From assembly GCA_958510825.1 (NCBI GenBank), contig OY294047.1:49211365-49275364 (forward strand): a stretch of DNA of 64,000 bases, written 5' to 3'. Origin of the DNA: Brachypterus glaber. Taxonomy: Eukaryota > Arthropoda > Insecta > Coleoptera > Kateretidae. Below the pieces are notes generated by a model. The model worked only from the letters and a program-made list of their open reading frames with translations. It was not told where the DNA came from and ran no database searches. The position numbers were made by a program, and so were the translations under genes. Each line of letters opens with the position of its first letter. The stretch's first letter is position 1. Positions 44,721 to 55,800 of the stretch are shown in pieces.

Positions 44721-45238
44721 GGGAGCGTTCAAGTATTACGTAACGCGCTAGGGGGGGGTCTCGAAAACGTTGCGCCGCGTTACAGAGTTGGGGTGGGTGT
44801 CAGTAAAAATGTTACGTAACACTTAAAAAATTATAAAGTTATAAAATGTTTATTGGATCACGTTTTTAACAATGATCTAGTCTTAAATAGACGGATTCCT
44901 TGCAAATCTTATTGTACATGGCGTGGTTAACAGTTCACTAAATCCTCTAAACAAAAACAATTAGAGATGGAAAACCATAGCCAATAACCGGTTTTCGGTT
45001 AACCGGTTGCGGAAATTACATCAGACCGGTTTTGGGTTAAAACACGGAAGCAATAACCGATTAAAAACCGGTTTAAACCATAAAGCAAAATTTCCTTTAA
45101 TTTTTTTTTTACTTTTTGTAAAATGTTACGCAACAAATAGGGGGGGGGTGGGGGCATCGAAAATGTTACGCCGCGTTACATGGGGGGTGGGGGTCAAAAA
45201 TGGCCAAATTTTGCGTTACGTAATACTTGAACGCTCCC
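44721..45238. mobile_element. PIF/Harbinger-like element, copy 4
   Basis: TIRs GGGAGCGTTCAAGTATTACG and the inverse, flanked by TAA (44718-44720, 45239-45241). Inner arms have G-runs. The centre (44970-45080) carries several AACCGGTT words in both orientations, probably a small nested repeat. Confidence 0.75.
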
Positions 45239-45239
45239 T

Positions 45240-46160
45240 AAACAGGGATTATGTTTTTTTGAATTTTATTATAGACACTCAATTTTATGGTTAAAATAAT
45301 ATTTATTGGTTTCCAGTTACAGCTATAAGCCATATTGTCATATACACTAATACTACAACTAATTACTACACGTAAGGAGCTAGAGATTCATTGATTTAAA
45401 ACACTGTGACAAGGTTCAAATTAGGCGCCCTTATCCGGGTTTGTACCCCAAGCCTAAAAATGTGGTTGACTAAACAGAAATGTCATCAAGCTAAATAATT
45501 GATTATTGATCAATGATCAAGCATCCACCTCCATTTTCTTGAAAAGCTCCCCCAAATTGCAACTGAACGCCCGTAACTCCGAATGGTGCCCCTCAAGTTA
45601 TCGGGCTTACCATTCTTCACACAAAAAGAACAGAAAAAATAAGATTTTGCATCAATTATACTTAGAAAGTCTGCCTTTTTGGGCCCCAATTTCTTTCTTA
45701 GTAGGCTAGATACAATGAGAATTTATTTAGATTTATTTATTTATTAAATACTGAACGTTTTGAAATATATGAAACTCTAAGCCACTTAAGTTGTTGAATA
45801 CGAGTTGTTACAGTTAAATATCAAAAGAACGTTATGTTTTACTGTAACTTGTATTCAATGACTAAAGTTTCCAAATATAAAAAACCGTGCAACAAATATT
45901 TCTTAGTCTTTGCTATGGAAAATAAACCAAATGGAAAAGGACGAAAACAAAGCATGCACCTGCCTCCGCAGAGCTCAGTCATAAATCGCTAGCTCCCGCT
46001 GCGTATTAACTACCTATTTACTTAATACTAAACTATGTTAATGTTAGTTTATGCATAGCTATAACTGAATTAACACACACCAAATTCAACATTACAACGA
46101 TTAATTATGAATTTAATTTAATAAAAAATAAATCTAATATTTCATTGGTTAATAGCTGAT
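45240..46160. other. Intergenic, no gene seen
   Basis: Contains a hairpin at about 45790-45880 related to 39028-39172 (GAGTTGTTACAGTTAAAT...TTTTACTGTAAC). A TTTATTTATTTATT run is at 45733. Confidence 0.4.
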
Positions 46161-46161
46161 T

Positions 46162-46282
46162 CACATATAATTATTACTAACTAAACTAAGCTGTTCTGTC
46201 CTTTTTGTTGACCAAAAATAATTATGGCTTTTAACCTGTCCAATAAAAAGGACAGAATGGCTTAGTTTAGTTAATAATAAAT
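46162..46282. mobile_element. Hairpin MITE of about 120 bp
   Basis: AACTAAACTAAGCTGTTCTG plus TCCTTTTTGTTG at the left is mirrored by CAATAAAAAGGACAGAATGG and CTTAGTTTAGTT at the right. Confidence 0.65.
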
Positions 46283-46492
46283 ATGCCTGAATTAGCATTA
46301 AATTTTTTATTTGGCGATAGTAAATGAAATTATAGTTATATCTGAACTAACACAACTGAAAAAGTTTAATTTGTAGGCCTGTGTAATTATTGCTGTTTAT
46401 TTTTTTACAAAAATGGGAGTGAAATTCCTTCTCTGGATAAAGCTATCCTTGTTTACATTATCTGAAACTAAAATTTTAAAATTAGTATAGAC

Positions 46493-46497
<5 letters not shown>

Positions 46498-46563
<66 letters not shown>
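46498..46563. repeat. (TA)n microsatellite
   Basis: Uninterrupted TA run. Confidence 0.95.
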
Positions 46564-46568
<5 letters not shown>

Positions 46569-46810
46569 TACACTGAGACCTCGTTGCCGTAGTAAATACT
46601 AAAATTTGTTGATAGGGACTTTCAATTTAAAAAAATCTGTCTCTAAACTATTCAGGATCTCTTTAATTCACGTCACGTGGAATATGGTTAACACTGAAGG
46701 GGACCTAGTGGGCATAAAATATTATTTTTGACGATTAATTATTTTCATATGAGAAAAAGTCTTTGCAGTTAAATGCAGTTAATGCGACGTTGATATTTAC
46801 ACGAAAAATG

Positions 46811-49800
46811 TCAAGCGATAGGCTTTTTTCTGTTCCAACCCAAAAGAAAAAAGAGACTTATAAGAACACACAAAATGCGTGTGATTATAAGCTTATAAGA
46901 ATCGCAAAATAGAAAAACGTATGTTATGATACTAGTATACTTTAACATACTATTAAGATATTTACTTTTTTGCTTTTTTGGAGGAGATTCTTTAGTGAGA
47001 TTAGTATAATCGACATGCTGAGCAGCATATGCATATACTTTTCCAACCTCATAACTGATACGGGAATATTTAATATCTTCCAGTGACCTCTTTCTTGGAG
47101 ATATCGTATGTTCTGGGCGTGGACCGGAATTTTCAACTTCTGATTCAATGCTTAGTTGTGAAAGTTGGTCTTCTGTTGTTGAATTTTGCTCATCTTGGAT
47201 GTTTGTCTGAGGATCTGGAATATTTCTGAAAACAAAAATATTTTTAAATAGAGAAACTTAGTTGTAAATCAAAAAAAATCCTATAATTTAAAAGGAAACT
47301 AATGTATTTTTGCTCTGACAGTGTTTTGTTAAATAAAAAAAAATACTGCTGCCGATAAAAATAAAAGAAGTTTTCTTGAGTTATTGTGGTCACAAATTTT
47401 CAGGACATACGTACATATAGATAAACCGACAGACAGATTTTTTTGAATATAAAACGTCGAGAAACCTAAAAAAAAGTAGTCTTGGGTTAGAAAAAAAAAA
47501 TTGGAAAATTTTTAATGCTTTTTTATGTCTCTCCACAGTTGTCCCCGAGCTCGCTTAGGTTAAAAAAAATTCGAACCAAAGGTTAAGGTTGGATCCTTGT
47601 AGTAATCGGTTTGGAGATAATATATCCACCAACAGCCAAATCCAGAAAATTCGCTTTTGGCAGATAATGGTAACTCTTCTTTGAAGAGGTACATCTTTTA
47701 CACCAATGATAATAGAAACCTGTTCAAGTGTATTTAGTTAGTATTTTTGACGCAGATTCCAAATATCTTTTCAAAAGTAAGCTATCTATTTTTGTTACGG
47801 AGAAAAACATAAATAAAAAAATGGAAAATTGAAATTTAGGGTACTTTTAAGCATTTACTTTTATTTAATTTTAGTAAATATATGACTCTAAAGTATAAAT
47901 GAAGAAAATCTGTTTCTTTAACTTAATAAAAATGCTAATTAGAACTTTATTTATTAACCATTTTAAATTTGGGAACCTTTAGAAAAATCGATTGATTTTG
48001 ATTATATTTTATTTTGTTGAGTAGTGTGAAAATTGCAATCCTTCAAAGTTTGACTTTTTAAATAATTTTATGGAATAAGTAAATCAGTGGTTATAAAACG
48101 GTTTAGAACATTGAATATAGTTCCTCCATCCGGCGGCGGTTCTAGGGAACCACGGCACTATGATACCAAATGTGTACTTGTTTGGGAATGATGCGAAACT
48201 CTCAACAAAATGAGGGTGCTAGGACACGAGGGTGTTGAAGGCAATGAGGCAGCAGACTCTCGTGCTAGAGAAGGGGCATGCACTCAATTTACTGGCCCTA
48301 AACCTTTAACAAAAGCCACCTGGTAAAGTCTACCAAAAAATGGGAAGCCAAAATCATAGTTCGATATTGTAAAGACCAAAAAGTTAACTCAGCATTCCGG
48401 AAATAAAAACCAGTCATTGCCCTCTAAGATAACGCTTAAAAATTGACACCTGCTGTATATGCTCAGAAGTACCAGAAAAGGCTGAACACATTATCTGCTT
48501 TTGCAAAGTCATTGTTTGCAAAAAGCTACTATATCGAACAGGTATATCCAAAATCTGCAGATATATCCCAAGTAGCCCCAAAAATACTTTTGGCCTTCTT
48601 GGGAAGCCTAAAGTTATATGCAGATTAAATTATGAAGGGGATTCACAATAGATCTCATTGGTCGCACCGACTTGAAAGGTACTATGTTGCCGCACAACCC
48701 CATTTGTATTGAATTGTATGATGTTTAAATATAACTTAATATTTTAAGGAGAGGCGTTCTTAGTAGTATCTGGCGAGCCTGTCTATTAAAATCTGTTCGA
48801 ACCCACTATGTTAAGCAACAATACGAAAAATGTAATTTATTATTAATAATCGGTAAAATATAATACATACAGTTGTGTTTAACGATATTATAATTTTTTG
48901 TCTCCATTTTCCAGTTTCATTGCTGACTTTTGACTTATTTATGTGTATTTGTATACATTCTAAAGATGAATAAACGAATTGAATTGAATTTAAAATATAA
49001 TACAAAACGAGGAAGCCGAGGAAACATTAGGGAAAATAAATATATATCCCCAATGTCAGAACGTGTAGATTTAGGAAATAGTTAGAATGTAAATTAAATA
49101 TAAATTAATTTCTAGTCTAATAAATTATCACAAATCAGTTAGTGATCACCGTTTTATTTCACCCTCTCTGATCAGCTGAAGGACTAAAAAGTCTTCTCCA
49201 TCCTGCTTATTCAGAGAGTTACCTGATGTAAAATATAACTTACAAGTCTGGGTATATTGCTTGGATTTGTAATAATTATATTAAAAAAATAAAAAATACC
49301 GACAATAAAACGATTTTTTTTAAATAAAATTATTGTGCTTTAATTTGCAAAAACTACTGTGCCAAACAAAATATATTATTATTTTATAAGATGTTAAAAT
49401 ATAAAACATAATAACTAACGTTAAATTATATTTAATAAAAAATGGAAAAAAATAAATTTAAATTAAAATAAAATATTTAATCTTATTGCAATACATGTAT
49501 TAATAAATAAAAAAAACTTTAGACAATAGTCTATGCTGGCTACACATATTTTAAATCATTACTTAAAACAAAGATGGGGTTGTCAGAGTTTTATATAAAT
49601 AAAACTTAACTTATTGAGAACCACTGCTTTAAAAAAGGACACTACCCAACAGACTGTAATTTCATCAATGATACTGTAAAAATAGCAGTTACTTTTTCAG
49701 GTTCTTAAGTTCAGAAAAAAATATTATTTTTAACTGTAAGTAGCGTATATATTTAGTTAAAAACTTGAAATTTATTCAGGTTTAGTCGAAAGTATTATAT

Positions 49801-52800
49801 TTGCTAAAATGTAATAAATAAAAATGCTTAAAAGTGCCCTAAATTTCAATTTTACATTTTTTTAAGAACGTTTTTCTCTGTAAACAAAAATGATAGCCTA
49901 ATTTTGAAAAGATATTTAAAATCTGCGTCAAAAATACTAACTAAATACACTTGAACAGTTTTCTATTATCATTGGTGTAAAAGATGTACCTCTTCAAAGA
50001 AGAGTTACCATTATCTGCCAAAAGCGAATTTTCTGGATTTGGCTGTTGGTGGATATATTATCTCCAAACCGATTACTACAAGGATCCAACCTTAACTTTT
50101 GGTTCGAATTTTTTTTAACCCAAGGGTTCTCGGGGACTACTGTGTCTCGGCATTTTATATCCAAAAAGATGATTTCAGAATGATTCAAATTGTCACCCTT
50201 GCTAAAAATCAATTTTTCTTTTTTATTTTTCCGTTTATGGTTTTAATAAACCCAGGCCTATAGGAAAGTATTATTTTGTTGGCAGCAGTATTTTTTGAAA
50301 CATATCAAAATTTTACCTCTCAATTTGACTCTCATTTTCACTCTGAAGTTGACTCAAAATTTGACTCAACGTTTGACTCTCAGTTTGAGTCTGATGTTGA
50401 CCCTCACTTTGACTCTCATCTTGGCTTTGAATTTGACTCTCAGGTTGACTTACAATTTGAAAATCATTTTGCTTCTTAAGCTGACTCTCAATTTCACTCA
50501 CATTTGGATTCTTGGGCACTGGTAGGTTAAGTGAATTACCTGAACAAGTTGCATATGCACTAAAAATTAATTTTGTTTAAAAAAATGTTAAAAGAATGTG
50601 TAAAAAAAGAGATTTTGGCACTACCACCTCCTTAGCTAGGGTAATTTACTTTACACCTATTTTTACCAAAAACATTTACATATTAGAATTTTGGGGAGGA
50701 ACTTTTTTAAATTGTGAAATCAAATATTTTGAGAATTAAATGTAGAAAAACATAAAAAAATAGTACTGCGCTCTAAGTTAAGACGTCCTAACTAAAATTG
50801 TTATTTTCCCTGACTTTTTTAAATAATTGGTCATATTCCCTGACTTCCAGGTTTCAACTTCCATTTCCCTGACTTTTTCCTGACAACCCTGATTTCTCTG
50901 ACTGGTGGAAACCCTGCAGAATGGACAATTATGGCATAGAACAACCGGTATATGCCGATGAGTCGAAAATGAAAAAAAAGGTAGTTCGGACGTTTTAACT
51001 AAGGAAAGCAGAAAAGTCTTTTATTATAATCAGAGCTCGGATCGAAGTATTCATTTTTGGTTATGGTTATGTTTATGATAGCAAAAAGTAAAACCAGCTG
51101 AACAGTTGCAAGCACCTTGTAAAAACATCGGCACTAGGCACCAATTTGAAAAGTTAGTACAGCTGAATAATTTATTAAAGTTTGAAAGTCTGTATCTCCA
51201 AAACTTTATATTCTAGCAAAAACTCTATATAGCATTTTTTATAGGGCTTAAAAACAGCTTTCATTTAAAATATAATTTTTTGAAATAGGGTTATAAATAA
51301 GTGACATATGCTGAAAAACGTTTTACTGCTTTAAACGCCAGTATCTCGAAAACAATGCATTTTAGGAAAAAATAGTTCGTAACATTTTTTGACCAATTTC
51401 TTTCATATAAGTGCTAAATTAATAAAATACAATAATAATTGCCTTAATTATAACCAAAAACACCAAAAATAGGAGTTTTACCACATTCTTACACCCTAAC
51501 CCCCAATCGTTACCCCCAAAATCTAATCAGCTCTTCGAAATACGATAAGAAACAATATGCAAAAAACCGCTCGTCTATATCTTATTTAAAAATTGAGTTA
51601 TCGAGTTTAGAGACAAACAGACAGACTGACGGAAGAAAAATATTTGTTCACTCGAGGTCTAAAACGTCGAGAAATGTGAAAGAAAAATGGTTAAAGATTT
51701 AGACTTTTTGGCGAAGATTTCAATACATCGGCACTCTTAGTTGCATTAAGTGCCGATGTAATAAAAATATAGCAAATAACTAAACCCTACCTGTAATTAA
51801 ACGCCTGAATTTTGGGTACTGGTAAAGTAATAGTATGGCATGCCAAAATGCCATTTATTTCTTGTGTCATATTGGTAGCAGGTTCTTCTTGCACTGTCAT
51901 TTCATCATCTTTGACTGGATTTTCTTGCATTCTTAAAATATAATTTAATAATCCATAAAAAAATTAGTTTGAAAACCCTCCCTTCTTATGTAAAAGAGGT
52001 TTCCGTCAAATTTATCTAAATTTTGGACTTTCTGATTAAAAGTTTTTTAAAGCAAAACTTCCAATATCAATACTTTAGGTGCTAGGACACTTTTAAATTC
52101 TCGAAAACCGCAGTGCGTTTTATGGAAAATTTGTTTAGGTCCAATTTGGCTGAATTTTGGATATGTTTTGGATATCCATATAGATATCCATTGCGATATT
52201 ATAATATCCACTGGATATCATGAACTGGATATCCATGATGGATCTCTAACGGATATCCAGTGGATATACTTTAGGGAGGTTAAAAAATAGATGCCCACAG
52301 AATATCTAGTAGATATCCAGTGGATATCCTGGATATAGGCGGACAATTGGATATCCATGGGATCTAATGTCAATCCAGGCTATCCACTGGATATACTCTA
52401 TATCCAGAAAGTTTATCCTCTGGATATCTAATAGTTATTATGTGCTGTATAGGCAGGATTCTTTTTTGTACTTTTTTGAAAAAGTTGTGAGGTCTGCGAG
52501 ATTTTTTACTGTCGAATTCGCTTACACCACACCAAAATACGTAACATCTGGTCTGAGTAATTGACTTTTTTTTATTATGTGGGCCTGTGTAATTATTAAT
52601 TTAAATTATTAAATTTAAAAACCTATTCAAACCCATTAAACGTATGAGTATCAATATATTATATTTTCTATTGGTCTTATTTACAGGATATTTTACTCAG
52701 AGATCCATGGTGCCTGCGACTTGGCAAAGAAGTCTTTTAACTCAGTTAAGAAAAAAATAAAAAGTTTGGCTCTTTTAGATAAAAAAATTTGAATTAAGAA

Positions 52801-55800
52801 TATTGAAAAAGGCAACAAATAAAATAACATTAGTTCTGAAGTATACTTCCTAGAAAGTTCCTCGGAGAGATTTTTATAAACCTTACATATCAATAGCCCT
52901 TAACACCAGGGACCTTTATGTTATCAGCACAGACCTCCTCATGTCATCCCTGTTTATTTTAAAAACCTTATCAATTACTTACCCTTCTTCGTTATCATTC
53001 TCATTTTGGACATTATTATTTACATTTAATTTCTTAGTTTTTAGTCCTGGCGGTGTTTTAATTACAACAATGGAATCAATTAACGTTTTTAATCTTTGCT
53101 CAAAATCAGTAAGTTCTTCACTGTTTCTGGCTCGCTTATTTACTTTTCCTTTTTGGTCGTTAAATGTCTGAAAAACAAATTCTTGTTTTATGGCTGGCAG
53201 AATAAACTTAATTCCCTATATAAGCCCAGGAAACCAAAAGACGTCTTTTTGACGTCAATTATTGGGCACTACCACTACCACTATGACATGTTTCTGTTAT
53301 CTCATGATGTGTATACTGGGCTGACTTATAATAAGTCACAGCCCAGGGACGTAACATTACTGACTTTATAATAACGTCAGATATATGACGTTAGAATAAG
53401 GTGTTAAATTATATTCCTCTCCAATTAATAGTTATTTATGGTATGAAAGAGGAAACTAGGATTTTGCCCATGAGAATTAGCTTCAGCATTAAATTCACGT
53501 CCCAGAGAAGTAAAATTTTAATGAGGTCAAGATTTGACCAAAAACAGATGTCTTGTCGACGTCTGATATGTGTCGTATCCCAGTCCGCAGACGCCCGTCG
53601 AAATGACGTCAAAATCTGGTGATTACTGGTCGAAAGACGTCATTTGACCAATGATCGTCGACATTTTGACTTCAGTTAATTGACGAATTTTTCACGTCAT
53701 TTAATCATGTCATATTGCCGACTTTTCTTGATGATAATATAGTATATTTTTATTATTTTTACTAAAGAACATTGTTATTATAGTGTATTTGGTCAATATA
53801 TACACTTACACAATAATATCCATTGGTTTTAATTAAAAGGGGATTTCTGGTAAATAAAAAATACTTTAAAACGTAAAATTCACGTCATAATAGTTAAATT
53901 TCATGACGATATATTACGTCATCGGTCTGTGACATTAGGAGGTCATTTTCACGTCAAATTGACGAGGTAAGTCACCAGATTATGACGTCATTTTGACAAG
54001 GCTCTGCGGACTGGGATATATAATGTCACAAATATGACCTAAAATTGACGTCGATATTACGTCGGGAATGTCATCTGTTTTCCTGGAAGGTTGACCTTAT
54101 GTTACAAACTCATTATCAAAACATTATCAAAACATTAACATTTGGAATAGAAAAATATTATATTAAATCCAGAATGTGTGCCTTGGATATAACGCAGAAA
54201 ATATATTGTCCTTTAAAGCAAAATTTTGCTTTAAATATGAAAGGATAAGAATATGGTATGCTTGAAAGAAGAATATATTCTCAAATATGAAAGAATATGC
54301 TTAAAAGAAGAATATATTCTCTTCGTTATATCCAAATCACCCATTGTTGATCTAAGATAATAATTTTCTGTGTGTAATTCTTGAAAAGCCAGTGACTTTT
54401 AGGCTATTTTTAGTATTTTATAAATGGCGCATGCAAGTAAAATTAATTAAATCATATTTTAATTAAAATAAATAGTGACCTAAGTAAAATCGTTCAGAAA
54501 AACAATATTTTAAAATGCCAACTTTTGGTTTTATACATAAAAACTTTTCAGGACTCTAAGAGAATTTTTCTTACCTTTCTCCATTGGTCAGGCGTTCGCT
54601 TTGGTCCAAGTTTGCAATTAAGTTTTTTAGCCAATATATTCCAATTTTCGTTTTCAATTTTTACATTAGTTAAACGTTTCGGTTTTATCATATCTCTGTG
54701 TCCATCGACAAATTCCAGCATTTCTTCTAACTGGTCCAAAGTCACATTTTTCTTAGAATCCCTATAAAAAAAATCAAATTGATAATATATTGAATTTTCA
54801 AACAAAAAAAGTAAAAAATGTTTTTCTTACAGGTTTAACTATTTTTCTTTCCCCAACCAAGTAGGTAGTTATAGTTAAATTAAAATAAATTCCTAATTTT
54901 TTTCAAATACATCCTTAAATTGCATATTTTTATACTGGGTGTCCCAAAAACATACCGACAAATGTTTGGGGGGTGGGGACATTAAAACAAACATTTTTTA
55001 TTTGATAAGTATATGACCAGGAATGAGCGGTTTTGGCAGAAAAATGGAAAAATTGACATGAGTGTTTCTGTTTAGTTACCGACGTGTCGATGAATAGTTG
55101 TTGGTAACAACTTAGTGTTCTTTAGTACCGTGGAATATGTCAAACTGGACGTATGACAGTGAAGTCACTTAGAAAAACCCGATGGTCTGTAAGTATACGC
55201 CCCAAGTAACACTAATACTAGGCTATCCAAGGTCGCTTTAAAACTCTACAATTAAACTTTGAATAAAACCAAATGATCTCCAAGACAGCCTTAGGACCAT
55301 CGTAAAGCAGCTTCTAGCCAAAAAGGGCCCATCGTAAAAGGGTCTTCAAGACAAAATTTTAAAACTATATTAAAACCATTTAGTTTTAATTTTATATTCT
55401 TAAAGAATTTTTCAAAGCAACTTTAAATTTATATATCAAAACTTATTAACTGACGTTTTCATTTAAGATATAATTGCAGCAGACTAAATTACTTTGTGTG
55501 AAATAGTTAAAACGGCAAGTCTCTATAATGGCAGAGTGGTAATATTTTAAAATGCAAACTATTCTGGTAAAGAATTTAACAACGGATGGCACTTTTCTGA
55601 CAAAATATAATAAAATACTTCTACATAACTCGAGCGCCATCAATTTAATGTTTTTTTTATTATTTAAAAATATTTAAAAATATCGTCAAATTTTATTTTG
55701 CATCTAAACATCTAAATGCATTTTTTTATTAAGCTGCATGTTTGGACACACCGTTCTTCAGTTATTTAACAGGATGTAAGGCGCATGTATAGCAATAATA

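Larger units (their letters stand above)
47535..50142. mobile_element. Large TIR element in intron 5 of the zeste-like gene
   Basis: Arms of about 350-380 bp at 47535-47910 and 49765-50142 are inverted copies. Outer ends are CAGTTGTCCCCGAG and CTCGGGGACTACTG, and both arms carry AACCGATTACTACAAGGATC or its complement. The 1.9-kb middle includes a LINE relic and no transposase. CAGT-type ends suggest Tc1/mariner; a TA duplication is not evident. Confidence 0.65.

Noticed and set aside
46942..47148. Minus-strand frame overlapping exon 6
   Set aside because: A different frame from the phase-matched exon 6 (46966-47225); shadow only.
50276..50479. Plus-strand frame with repeated FDS units
   Set aside because: It is the antisense of exon 5 of the zeste-like gene. 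The repeats come from the same minisatellite, and the minus strand has the splice sites and phase.
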